Below, piece after piece: positions 57,601-64,000 of a stretch of 64,000 nucleotides of DNA (position 1 is the first letter of the stretch; the number at the start of each line of letters is the position of its first letter). This DNA comes from Kryptolebias marmoratus. Taxonomy: Eukaryota > Chordata > Actinopteri > Cyprinodontiformes > Rivulidae. Made by a program: the position numbers and the translations under genes. The notes under the pieces were generated by a model. The model had not been told where the DNA came from. It was given only the letters and a program-made list of their open reading frames with translations, and made no database searches. Location: contig NC_051448.1 of assembly GCF_001649575.2 (NCBI RefSeq), positions 20,376,328 through 20,440,327 of the forward strand, given 5' to 3'.

Positions 57601-59932
57601 TGTAAAGTTTTGTTTTTCTAGATTTTGTTTTATTTATTGTTTTGGTGTATAAGACTCCAGTTGACTTTTGATAATTGTTAATTTTCACTCTTGTTTTTAA
57701 AGAAAAAACTGAACTATAAACACTTAACTGTTTAAACCTTTAAAATCTGTGTTTTAATGTTACTTCTCCTTCCCCCTGGCCGAGCCGGGTCATAATACAT
57801 TACCTGGCAGAATCAGTTTAATCTTCATTTATTTCTTTGTCTTGCAGTGGATGGAGAACCAGGACTGTGAAGAGGCCTCTGTCTACCCCTGCTGCAGTCA
57901 GTCCACTTTCCCCTATAAGCAGGATGTGTTTGAGTTGTGCATCAAGAGAGCCATTATGGAGCTGGATCGGAGTACCAGCTATCACCTGGACAGCAAGACC
58001 CCCGGACCTCGATTTGACATCAATGACACCATCAGAGCCATAGTCTTAGAGTTCCAGAGCACCTACCTCTTCACGCTGGCCTATGAGAAGATGTTCCAGT
58101 TCTACCGTGAGGTAGGACCCTTGATATTTACTATCTCTGTGATGCAGTGTTCTAACGAGACTAAACTTTCTGTTGTGATTGTGTTTCAGGTGGATGCCTG
58201 GATCACAGAGGAGCTGCGTTTTGCTCCAGAAGGACTTAGCCACGGCTGGTTTGTCAGCAATTTGGAGTTCTACGACCTCCAGGACAGTCTGTCTGGCGGC
58301 ACTCTGGTTGCCATGGCGCTGTCGGTGGCTGTGGCTTTCAGTGTCATGCTGCTCACCACCTGGAATATCATCATCAGCCTGTACGCCATCCTTTCGATTG
58401 CTGGGACCATATTTGTCACAGTGGGCTCTCTGGTTCTTCTGGGCTGGGAGCTGAACGTTTTGGAATCGGTTACCATTTCTGTTGCTGTGGGACTATCAGT
58501 GGACTTCGCTGTCCACTACGGCGTAGCCTACAGACTTGCTCCTGTGCCAGACAGAGAGGGGAAGGTGGTTTTTTCCCTAAGTCGGATGGGCTCTGCTATT
58601 GCTATGGCAGCGCTGACCACCTTCGTTGCGGGTGCGATGATGATGCCTTCGACCGTACTGGCCTACACCCAGCTGGGAATGTTCATGATGCTGATCATGT
58701 GCATCAGCTGGGCCTTCGCCACTTTCTTCTTTCAGTGCATGTGCCGCTGCCTGGGGCCCCAGGGCACCTGTGGCCAGATCCCCCTGCCCAAGAAGCTGCA
58801 GTGTCAGACCTTCAGCAAAGCCACCAGCAGCCCAGCTCCTCAGGCCAACAGCTCTGGTCTGGAGACATATCAGCTCGGGGGTGAGGAGGCGGAGCACTAC
58901 GAGCTGGAGCCACTGGCGTCCGGTCAGAAAGCTGAAGACAAACCGCGAGAGTACGAGTTGGACACTCGGCTGTATAACGGAATCGCTCCTCACCCCCACG
59001 CTGCACCCTTTTCACACATCCACTGTAAGAGCACTGACACAGGCAGAACCATCTCAGAAAACGGCCTTGTAGGCACTCTGAGCCCCCCGTCCAGGTGCCA
59101 GTACTCTCAGAACACAAACTGTACATGTCGGGATCCTCCTCCTCACCCGTTACAACAGTGGGCCTCCCACTCTTACACTCAGCCTCCCAAAGACTCGCTT
59201 TCCTGTCCGCCCACCCCGCAGCTCTTCCCCTTTACAAGTAGCATCCCAGGCAAACACAACAAAGCCCTATTACCTCTGAACCTGGACCCGCTCTACACAC
59301 ACATGGAGTGCCGTTTGCACTGTGTCCACTGCCCCCTCACTCATTTCCATCACTGCTCCCATGGGAGAGCAGCGCCCCCCAGGCAAGGACCTGTTCATAC
59401 CTGCCATCTTGGAAAGTACTCTGTCCACTCCAAACCCCCCAGCCAAAACCAGGACACAACTCCAGCACCAACCTCTGAGGAAATGAACTCTTTAAGCGCT
59501 GACAGTAGCCAAAATGCTGGGGTGCCAACTCCACCTCCCGCTCAGTACCCCCACCCCTCCCCCCACCCCTCAGCACACACACCCTGTCAGAAAAAACAGA
59601 GAGTGACAGACTGCGAGCACTGCTGTGGCGAAAATCCTGCCTCCCCCACGACCACAGACGCAACAACGCGTATCAGTGCCCGTCGTCACGTTCCTGGCAA
59701 CCAGGAGAGGCCCGAAAATATTCCCGTCACACGGGAGAAAAGTGCCCCAAAGTGCAAGGAGAACTCAAAAAGGGAGCGGGCGTCTTCCGCCTCTCCGAAG
59801 AAACTTGACTGTTTTAACAGGACGTTGAAAGTGAAGTGCAATTCAGCTTCCGAGTTTATTGTGCCAAAAAGTGAAGCCAGCGTTCCTCCTGTCGCAGCAA
59901 ACACAAACCCCTCCTCTGAAAGCTTATGCTGA
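36107..59932 (+). CDS. disp1: Dispatched-1 (disp1), nine coding exons
   Basis: RND/Patched-related 12-TM transporter that extracts cholesterol-modified Hedgehog from the plasma membrane of producing cells. Join: 36107-36666, 50157-50186, 50560-50683, 51005-51132, 54767-54861, 55325-55422, 55551-57140, 57848-58111, 58190-59932. That makes 4,632 nt, 1,543 residues plus stop; phases agree at all junctions, and human DISP1 is about 1,524. Order: Cys/His/Pro-rich N-terminus (about 100-180), TM1 (205-227), RDKR furin-type site (294-297), Cys-rich loop (346-500), sterol-sensing domain with GIGADD (584-589), the SVDFAVHYG relay (D1068) in the second RND half, then a ~380-residue cytoplasmic tail. The tail end keeps LKVKCNSxxE, which favours disp1 over disp2/3. 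The ATG has A at -3 and G at +4. No frame damage is seen. Confidence 0.96.
37395..38090 (-). pseudogene. Tc1/mariner transposase pseudogene
   Basis: Minus-strand reading runs from an ATG at 37,994 ([14 protein letters not shown]) through [20 protein letters not shown] and [11 protein letters not shown], the first catalytic Asp region. It then passes into a shifted [17 protein letters not shown] block and ends with [20 protein letters not shown]. The motif order is that of fish Tc1-like elements. Large parts of the DNA-binding domain and centre are deleted and the frame is broken. Confidence 0.8.
40220..41021. mobile_element. Probable TTAA-type MITE, degraded copy
   Basis: It shares TTAATATCTTACTTATGGTA, AGCTCTTTG and CCAAAGTGGATTGCTG with the copies at 9,859 and 43,701. 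Its right edge reads in reverse ATGAATAGTTCAGCCGTTCT and abuts TTAA (41,022-41,025). The left TTAA is not preserved. Confidence 0.5.
42190..42765 (+). pseudogene. Tc1-like transposase pseudogene with internal deletions
   Basis: The + strand reads [20 protein letters not shown], then [44 protein letters not shown] and finally [20 protein letters not shown]. These are successive blocks of a known Tc1-like transposase family; the segments between, including the first Asp region, are missing. The same family is found inverted at 60,234-61,430. Confidence 0.75.
43701..44500. mobile_element. TTAA-flanked MITE, piggyBac-like, copy 2
   Basis: TTAA at 43,697-43,700 and 44,501-44,504. The left arm has AGCGATAGTCAGACC and GATAGCTCTTTGAATGACCT. 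The right arm, reversed, has AGGATATCCTAGCGATTTTA and AGATAGCTCTTTGAATGGCC. The interior (CCCAAAGTGGATTGCTGCCA) matches copy 1. There is no ORF for a transposase. Confidence 0.7.
45530..45905 (+). repeat. Partial copy of the TTAA-type MITE
   Basis: CTTACCTGTTGTAGATGGCT and CTTTGAACGACCTCATTTTG match the arms of 43,701-44,500. The central ATTATTTACATTGAATTCTG and GAGCAAATCGTGGCAGCAGC match its middle. Confidence 0.55.
45906..45975 (+). repeat. RTE/LINE fragment
   Basis: GGCTGAAATGAGCTTCCTTC then GTAGGGCGGATGGGCTC is the well-known end-of-ORF2 sequence of a fish LINE (Rex3/RTE-like, as I recall). The same element type appears at 51,279-51,425. Confidence 0.5.
46170..46400. promoter_or_regulatory. 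Candidate conserved non-coding element in disp1 intron 2
   Basis: Unique, GC-balanced sequence with clustered homeodomain-type cores: GCTTGTAATTGCGCGCGGC, GAGGCACTAATCAGGG, GACACTAATTGCTCTTGCTC and GCATTATTCATGAAG. It is distinct from the AT-rich, repeat-laden flanks. Function is inferred from appearance only. Confidence 0.35.
48470..48915 (+). repeat. Dispersed repeat, uninterrupted copy
   Basis: Counterpart of 21,905-22,640 without the 280-bp insertion: AGTTGTGGTGGTTTATC, AATGCAGACCTGATACCTGC, GTGTATAGAGCATGGTGAGG, GAGCATCTTGGAGA and TCCAGTGTAAACGAGGGCCT. Confidence 0.6.
50157..50186 (+). CDS. disp1: disp1 exon 3 (micro-exon, residues 187-197)
   Basis: This 30-nt exon lies between TTTTTCAG and GTAAGAGC and encodes (S)PARPFRFPK, matching the RPFKLPK segment of mammalian DISP1 just before TM1. 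Phase 2 at both ends, so skipping it would keep the frame and remove ten residues. Confidence 0.85.
50560..50683 (+). CDS. disp1: disp1 exon 4 (TM1, residues 197-238)
   Basis: Acceptor CGTTCCTAG, donor GTGAGTAA. It encodes [19 protein letters not shown] and on to [11 protein letters not shown], containing the first membrane span. Near-identical to vertebrate DISP1. Confidence 0.95.
51005..51132 (+). CDS. disp1: disp1 exon 5 (residues 239-281)
   Basis: The acceptor TTGCGTTAAG has a weak tract but conserved coding follows at once ([20 protein letters not shown], then [20 protein letters not shown]). Donor GTAACCTC. Start of the first large extracellular loop. Confidence 0.93.
51279..51425 (+). 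repeat. RTE/LINE 3'-end fragment in disp1 intron 5
   Basis: CTCGATTTACTGGGCCGTCT then ACGTTCAAACCCTC joins directly to AGGAGCTGGAGAGAGGGGTG and ends GTGGAAGAAAAGTGATGGATGGGAT, the 3' tail of a fish LINE with GATG-type repeats. A large internal part is deleted. Confidence 0.65.
52521..52810. repeat. Dispersed ~290-bp repeat with (TG)n, in disp1 intron 5
   Basis: Same family as 12,106-12,760. It begins AAAGGTGGGTAACCATG, then has a (TG)n run at 52,552-52,579, CATCTCATGAACCACTGGAC, GTACATCTACAACTCATTAA and ATTCAAGATGGCCACA. Confidence 0.7.
52846..53436 (-). mobile_element. pogo/Tigger-like transposon, deletion derivative
   Basis: The left end CCGTAATTTTCGGACTACTG and the right end, reversed, CCGGAATTTCCGGACTAAAAG are inverted. 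The AAGCTGCACTT/GCGGCTTTTAGTCCGG text is the hallmark of a pogo-like family common in fish. Read on the minus strand, about 53,230-53,100 gives an acidic [12 protein letters not shown] tail like the end of such transposases. The element is too short for a full gene. Confidence 0.65.
54767..54861 (+). CDS. disp1: disp1 exon 6 (furin-site exon, residues 281-313)
   Basis: Acceptor TTTTCTAG, donor GTAAGTTT, phases 2 and 1. It encodes [20 protein letters not shown] then [15 protein letters not shown] (294-297) fits R-x-K/R-R, and mammalian DISP1 has REKR at the same place, where furin cleavage has been reported. Confidence 0.92.
55078..55291. mobile_element. Complete hAT-like MITE in disp1 intron 6
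   Basis: 214 bp, beginning CAGGGGTAGGATACCCTGG and ending in its reverse complement. The arms extend about 80 bp. It is flanked by an exact 8-bp duplication TCCTACAG (55,070-55,077 and 55,292-55,299), the hAT signature. It ends only 33 bp before exon 7. Confidence 0.9.
55325..55422 (+). CDS. disp1: disp1 exon 7 (residues 313-345)
   Basis: Acceptor CTTTCTTTGTGCAG, donor AGA/GTAAGC, phases 1 and 0. It encodes [19 protein letters not shown] then [13 protein letters not shown] in the first extracellular loop. Confidence 0.93.
55551..57140 (+). CDS. disp1: disp1 exon 8 (loop 1 and sterol-sensing domain, residues 346-875)
   Basis: Acceptor TATGTTTGTCAG, donor AACAG/GTCAGT, phase 0 at both ends, 530 codons. 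It covers the Cys-rich loop ([18 protein letters not shown]), TM2-TM6 with the sterol-sensing domain ([39 protein letters not shown]), TM7 ([20 protein letters not shown]) and the start of loop 2. D588/D589 in GADD are the RND ion-relay pair. The apparent upstream Met readings in the same frame lie in the intron. Confidence 0.97.
57141..57847 (+). other. disp1: Intron 8 of disp1, mostly an inserted element
   Basis: GTCAGTCC to TTTGTCTTGCAG, phase 0. About 57,184-57,799 looks like an insertion; without it, only about 90 nt of intron would remain. Confidence 0.85.
57184..57799 (+). mobile_element. Possible LTR-type insertion in disp1 intron 8
   Basis: It starts TGTTACAGCAGTGGCCTTG and ends GCCGAGCCGGGTCATAATACA (TG...CA). 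GAAGAGGCCTCCTTATTTAA is a TATA-like promoter stretch, and the GGGTCATAA end is like those of fish Gypsy LTRs. No matching 5-bp duplication is visible, so the boundaries are doubtful. Confidence 0.4.
57848..58111 (+). CDS. disp1: disp1 exon 9 (extracellular loop 2, residues 876-963)
   Basis: Begins TGGATGGAGAACCAGGACTG and ends TACCGTGAG before GTAGGACC, phase 0. It encodes [40 protein letters not shown] and [19 protein letters not shown], in perfect register with mammalian DISP1. Confidence 0.93.
58112..58189 (+). other. disp1: Intron 9 of disp1 (78 nt, in frame, no stop)
   Basis: GTAGGACC to GTGTTTCAG. The mammalian protein runs without a gap from FYxE to VDxWI across this point, so the 26 codons inside are read as intron, not exon. 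Confidence 0.85.
58190..59932 (+). CDS. disp1: disp1 exon 10 (second RND half and cytoplasmic tail, residues 964-1543)
   Basis: It begins VDAWITEEL and contains [16 protein letters not shown]8-TM12 ([60 protein letters not shown]), then a hydrophilic tail from about 1165 rich in His, Pro, Ser and Cys. The tail drifts relative to mammals, but its last ~40 residues ([24 protein letters not shown]) remain recognisable. Stop TGA at 59,930. Confidence 0.96.
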   Translation: MDAWITEELRFAPEGLSHGWFVSNLEFYDLQDSLSGGTLVAMALSVAVAFSVMLLTTWNIIISLYAILSIAGTIFVTVGSLVLLGWELNVLESVTISVAVGLSVDFAVHYGVAYRLAPVPDREGKVVFSLSRMGSAIAMAALTTFVAGAMMMPSTVLAYTQLGMFMMLIMCISWAFATFFFQCMCRCLGPQGTCGQIPLPKKLQCQTFSKATSSPAPQANSSGLETYQLGGEEAEHYELEPLASGQKAEDKPREYELDTRLYNGIAPHPHAAPFSHIHCKSTDTGRTISENGLVGTLSPPSRCQYSQNTNCTCRDPPPHPLQQWASHSYTQPPKDSLSCPPTPQLFPFTSSIPGKHNKALLPLNLDPLYTHMECRLHCVHCPLTHFHHCSHGRAAPPRQGPVHTCHLGKYSVHSKPPSQNQDTTPAPTSEEMNSLSADSSQNAGVPTPPPAQYPHPSPHPSAHTPCQKKQRVTDCEHCCGENPASPTTTDATTRISARRHVPGNQERPENIPVTREKSAPKCKENSKRERASSASPKKLDCFNRTLKVKCNSASEFIVPKSEASVPPVAANTNPSSESLC

Positions 59933-60080
59933 CAGTAATTTGATAATATAAGAAAAACTCATCACAAATATCCCAAAAATTGAAAATTCAAGCAATATTT
60001 GTGCAATCAGACAAAATATGGGCTGTGCTAACCAAGTGCCTTTTTGTTTATGTTTAAAAATAAAAGCACTGATCCACTAA
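59933..60080 (+). terminator. disp1: disp1 3' UTR and polyadenylation signal
   Basis: AATAAA at 60,059-60,064, about 130 nt after the stop, is the first canonical signal. Cleavage would fall near 60,080. A short 3' UTR is likely unless later signals are used. Confidence 0.65.
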
Positions 60081-60233
60081 ATCTTTTTTCTGCTCACGTG
60101 CCAGATTTGTATTGTAAAAACACTACCAGTAACTCTGTGTAAACTGTAAAAAACTCTGTCTTAAGTGTTAATAATTTGAATACAGTTGCTTTTTGCACCA
60201 CAACCACTTTCTGCAGAATCTACACTGAGTGTA

Positions 60234-61430
60234 CAGTCACGGGGAAAAGTTCACCCTCATTCAGTTTTTCTGTATCAGGACATCATAAAATGTTTGTTTT
60301 TGTTTTTTTTTCACAAAATACTAAAACTGTTCAAAACAGATGCCATCCTGTTGTTTTTTATTAAACAAAACAAAGTCAAAATAGAACAACTGTGTGTGAA
60401 AAATTAAGTCCACGTCATGAGGAGAACCTCCTTTAGCAGCAATAACTCTCAGTAAAGGTTTTTCTTTCTGACATGATTATTCTTTGATGTAGCTGTGTAG
60501 GGATTTTGGCCCACTCTTTTTTTACAACGTTGCTTCAGTTCATTGAGCTCTGCAGACATTTGTTTCCGTTCAGGTCTCTTCAGGTCCCTTCAGGTCCCAC
60601 CACAGGATGTTAATCAGATTGAGGTTCTGGACTTTGATTGAACCGCTGCAGCACCATGATCCTTTTCTTTTTGAGCCGTTCTGTTGTAGATCAGCTGCTG
60701 TTTGGGATCTTAGTTCTGTTTGGTCCCAGCTCCAGCTGTCAGACAGATGGTCTCAGATTTGACTCCAGAACTTTGGTTCCAGAGGAGTTCATGTTCGATT
60801 CAATGACTGTAAGGAGCCCAAACCATCATCCCTCCACCACCGTGCTGACAGCTGTTGGTATGAGGTGTTTCTGGTAATAAGCTGTGTTTGGGTTTCTCCA
60901 AACATGCTGCTCTGTATTCATTCAGGTGAAACTTTACAAACCTGGGTTGTGCGGCCATGTTGTTTTAGAGAGAAGAGCCTTCCAAACAAGCCGATTTTAC
61001 TGTCATGACCTTTAACCTTTAACCCGTTAACTGAGGCCTGTAAGATTGGAGACAGAGTGCTTGGTTTGTTTTGTCATTTCTCTGAGCATTACACAGTCTG
61101 CCTTTGGGGTGAATTTACTGGGCTGTCCACTCATGGGGAGACTAGCAGCTGTCTTAAATATTTTCTACTTGTGAATAATCTTTCTCTCTGTAAAATTATG
61201 GACTATTAATTGTTGGAAATGACCTTTGACCCTTCCCAGATTGATGAGCAGCAACAGTTGCTTCTCTAAGGTCATTGCTGATGACTTTCCACCCTGGCAT
61301 TGTGTTAATCAGATCTACAGCAGCAGCTCCTGACTGAAACTGAACCTCTGAAGTCCTGAGGAAGCAGTGAGGGAGGACTTAGTTTTTCACACACAGGGTT
61401 CATTTGTGTTTAATAAATAACAACAACATG
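60234..61430 (-). mobile_element. Tc1-like element, nearly full length, transposase dead
   Basis: The inner inverted repeats CTGTGTGTGAAAAATTAAG (60,390) and CTTAGTTTTTCACACACAG (to 61,396) face each other, and matching text continues outwards. Minus-strand reading starts at 61,300: [20 protein letters not shown] then SGKG, the Tc1-type paired-like domain. It then loses frame; farther on, the PTVxxGGGG and WxLGPNRTK-like parts are only fragments. Same family as 42,190-42,765. Confidence 0.8.
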
Positions 61431-62304
61431 GTGGGCTCTGTTGTGTGTTTTTGTCCACTTGAGGTTAGATTTGAAGACAAACAGAACCCGGTAAAGATCA
61501 GATGTTTGTTTTTACTTACCGGTAAAAACAAAGAATTGAAAGTGAGAGGACTTTTCCCCTTGTCTGTACACATGGGTTCATGTTCTCAGATATGACCGCA
61601 GTGCGCCACAAGCTGCTCAGAGGTTTTTGCGCGTCTCTTTCTGTGAGTTCGTGGGAGCTCACGTTCAGTTCCCGGCTCTCGTGCTCATGTCCCCACACGC
61701 CTCAGATACAGAGTTGTAATGTATGATTAAAATGTCTGCTTTCATCGCTGTCGCCCTGCTGCTGTGTAAACTCACTGTGAGACCTCCAAAATAAAACGTC
61801 TCCCTCGACGAGAGAGAGGAGTTTAGCTGGAAGCTAAGCAGTCGCTCAGCTGTTTTTGTCGTCCTGTAACGGCTCTGCTACACGTGAGCCGAGGTCTCTG
61901 GCTGGGTTTAAAGTTTGCACACAAAGATAAGGCTCTCGTTGCACAATGATCAGTGAAAGAGACGAATCATTGGATGGATGGGAGGAACAATCCCTTTGTG
62001 CTGCGAGGCTCATTACATGACATCATTACATGAACCGACAGAAGCGCTCCACACTTCCAGGCTTGCTGAGGCAGACAGCTTTAATTACAGGGAGACAACA
62101 TTGGCAGCTGACATAAGTAGTGGGTTGTTTGTCAAACAAAGACATATTTTAAATGAGTTAGACTTTTATTGTGTGAACAGGACAATGCTGGAACAAAAGC
62201 TGCTGACTCTTTGTTTTTATTTCTAACAACTATTCGTGTGTTCTTTATATTCAAACAAAATGTAAGAAAGAGCTATAGTCATGTAGGAGCAACTAAAATC
62301 TAAA
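61431..62304. other. Downstream intergenic DNA, nothing recognised
   Basis: Includes a small palindrome TTACTTACCGGTAA near 61,510. No gene supported. Confidence 0.45.
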
Positions 62305-62420
62305 GTTTGAAGGGATATTTCAGCCATTTGCTTGGAGTAATATAAGTATTTGTTCTGAAAATCTTTAAGGCCAAGTTTGGTTTTTGTGGACAAAGCTGTC
62401 TGCTTTGACTTCTCAGTCTG
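62305..62420 (+). repeat. Possible end fragment of the TTAA-type MITE
   Basis: GAAGGGATATTTCAGCCATT resembles the left end of 9,859-10,768; the remainder has drifted. Confidence 0.35.
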
Positions 62421-62679
62421 GGATGGACAAATGCGTACATCTGTTTTGATCAGATGTAGGTGAGGGATGGTTTAGACCAAAATAGACGGGTCAAGAAAAT
62501 TTTCAGTAACAATATTTATAACAATCAAAAGAAAAGAAATCCAACAAGGAGTATCTTCCATTTTTTATTTTCTATGAGCCACTGGATGAGGAAACGGAAT
62601 CTGTCCTACGACAGCGAACGCATCACTTCAACATTCAAGTATGGTTTAAATATTTTCCCCAAGAAATCTATAGTAAAAG

Positions 62680-63165
62680 TACAGATGCAGATAAATTTGT
62701 TGACACTCTTCCACAATAGCCCGAAAGCTCCAGTTTTGTCTCATCGGTCCCAGAAACTTTGGTTCTTGTCGACATGGATTTTGGTGAATTCCAGTCTGGC
62801 TTTTTTGTATTTCTCTGTCAGTAGTGGAGCCTTCCCCGGTCTTCTTCCATGGAGCCCATTACGATTCAGATGGTGCGAACAGAAAGTGATGTACTTTGAT
62901 CTTAGAGTTCACTTTTTATAGTTTCCTCAGCTCTTTTTCTACCATCCACACCATCTGATGGGCCTGGAGTCGCATTTCCTCTTGCATCTGCGTCCTGGGA
63001 GGTTGGCTACAGTTTCATGAACCTTATAGGTTTTAATAATCTTGACAGCTGTAGTCAGAGGAACAAAGCTGCTTGGAAACGATCTAAGACCCTTCACCTT
63101 TAACATGGATAGCTATAATCTTCTTTCTGAGCTCCTCAGATCTCCTTTACTTTCTTTTTAGTGTA
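62680..63165 (-). pseudogene. Tc1-like transposase pseudogene
   Basis: The minus strand reads SEELRKKIIAIHVKGEGS near 63,130, NLPGRRCKRKCDSRPI near 62,990, RNGLHGRRPGKAPLLTEKYK with KARLEFTKIHVDK at 62,860-62,770, and TDETKLELSG near 62,740. This is the Tc1 block order with frameshifts; the C-terminal half is missing. Confidence 0.75.
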
Positions 63166-64000
63166 TCTTTGTAAAACAAACCATTTCTTTTTACATTTTT
63201 TTCTGTTTATCACATACTAAAGGCATGCAGATATGCATAAGAGAATTGCTTTTCACTAAAATTGGAAGCATTGTTTCAGTGGGCTGTAAGGGAACCAACA
63301 AATGTGATGACTGAATGAGTCACAGACCGCTATGACTGGAACACACAACGAGACGTGACCCAATGGGACACAGCGCAAGCAGAGGACTGCTTATTGAAAC
63401 AAGTCTATAATAGGCCCGGTTTCCATCCCAGCCTCTGCACGAACAGAAAAGCTACACTTCTTCAGCAGAAAAGGTTTGTCTCGCCTGAAAGCATCTCCCT
63501 CCAATGGTCTCTCTGTTGGGGAAGAGAGGAAAAGTACCGTAGTGCTTCTGGTGTCGTCCTGCTCTAATCCCCGTCATGCCCTCAACCCCAAAACACACAC
63601 ACAAGTCCCAAACAGCCCATTGCATGCAGCATGTCGGCACTCACACTGGGCTCGATTGATGCCTCTGTGTCGAAGGAAGCATCTTATTTTTGGCTCAAAC
63701 AGCTCAGTTTGGGCCCGCCCTCCCAGCCTACGATCCCCCTCGGCTTCTTTTCTTGTCCTCCACGCTTCAGTCACTCCAGTGACGACGAGTCCACTCCCCC
63801 TCAGAAGGTCTTCCTCTGTCCCGCGCGACCATCCCTGTAATTATATTTGCTTAAACAGAGGTCAAATATTGGCAGTGGCCACGGGGGCACGCTTTATTGC
63901 ATTACGCTGCGAGGGAAAGGCTCGGCAGCTTCTGTGTGTTTCCAGTTTGATCCACGGGGCCTGAAATAAACCAGAGGACTTGTTTACACGGTAAACATTC
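63166..64000. other. Downstream intergenic DNA, possible conserved stretch
   Basis: About 63,850-63,960 is unique and GC-balanced (GGTCAAATATTGGCAGTGGC). A 162-codon frame at 63,476-63,964 has no known domain and overlaps opposite-strand frames; I do not call it a gene. Confidence 0.35.

Noticed and set aside
57842..57847. Met at 57,842 as a start for a separate C-terminal disp1 gene
   Set aside because: It lies in the acceptor sequence (TTGCAG) of exon 9; exons 8 and 9 join in phase and match one continuous protein.
63476..63964. 162-codon frame as a gene
   Set aside because: Overlapping frames in both strands, no recognisable motif.
1..64000. CRISPR arrays, operons, Shine-Dalgarno sites
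   Set aside because: Sequence is clearly eukaryotic; no regularly spaced direct repeats with unique spacers were seen.
1..64000. tRNA, rRNA or snRNA genes
   Set aside because: No A/B-box pair with a cloverleaf or rRNA core motif was recognised by eye; a tRNAscan/Infernal run would be decisive.

Overview
This is vertebrate nuclear DNA, most likely from a teleost fish. Genes are sparse, introns are long with GT-AG borders, two runs of N mark assembly gaps, and the spacers are full of repeats typical of fish genomes (Tc1-like, hAT-like, piggyBac-like, Harbinger and pogo remnants, RTE/LINE tails, a solo LTR). The species cannot be named from the sequence alone.

The only conserved host gene I can support is disp1 (Dispatched-1, the RND-family transporter that releases lipid-modified Hedgehog). 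It lies on the + strand. A CpG-rich promoter and probable non-coding first exon sit at about 30.86-31.33 kb, nine coding exons run from 36,107 to 59,932, and a polyadenylation signal lies at 60,059. Joining the exons gives 1,543 codons plus a stop, close to the mammalian length. Every exon junction keeps phase. The protein shows the N-terminal Cys/His/Pro-rich region, TM1, an RDKR furin-type site, the sterol-sensing domain with GxGADD, the second RND half and the long cytoplasmic tail. Two introns (57,141-57,847 and 58,112-58,189) cut a stretch that I remember as one large exon in mammals. The smaller is 78 nt, in frame and stop-free.

The most unusual item is a complete DNA transposon at 13,810-16,733. 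It has inverted termini of about 150 bp flanked by a 3-bp TAG duplication, and it is inserted inside an older foldback repeat, so the empty site can be read on both sides. Its single long ORF (555 codons) encodes no recognisable DDE transposase. It reads as a PIN/FEN-XPG-like nuclease (Asp, Glu-Glu-x-Asp, Asp-x-Asp, Gly-Cys-Asp and a GKGKKTA helix-hairpin-like motif) followed by a CXC zinc-binding domain like that of Tesmin/TSO1.

Layout: 0-13.8 kb is intergenic, with LINE, Harbinger, foldback and TTAA-flanked repeats and both N gaps. 13.8-16.7 kb is the nuclease transposon. 16.7-30.8 kb is intergenic, with hAT-like remnants, a solo LTR flanked by CGCCG and several GC-rich stretches that look like conserved non-coding DNA. 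30.9-60.1 kb is disp1, its introns carrying at least ten insertions. 60.2-64 kb is downstream DNA with two decayed Tc1-like elements.
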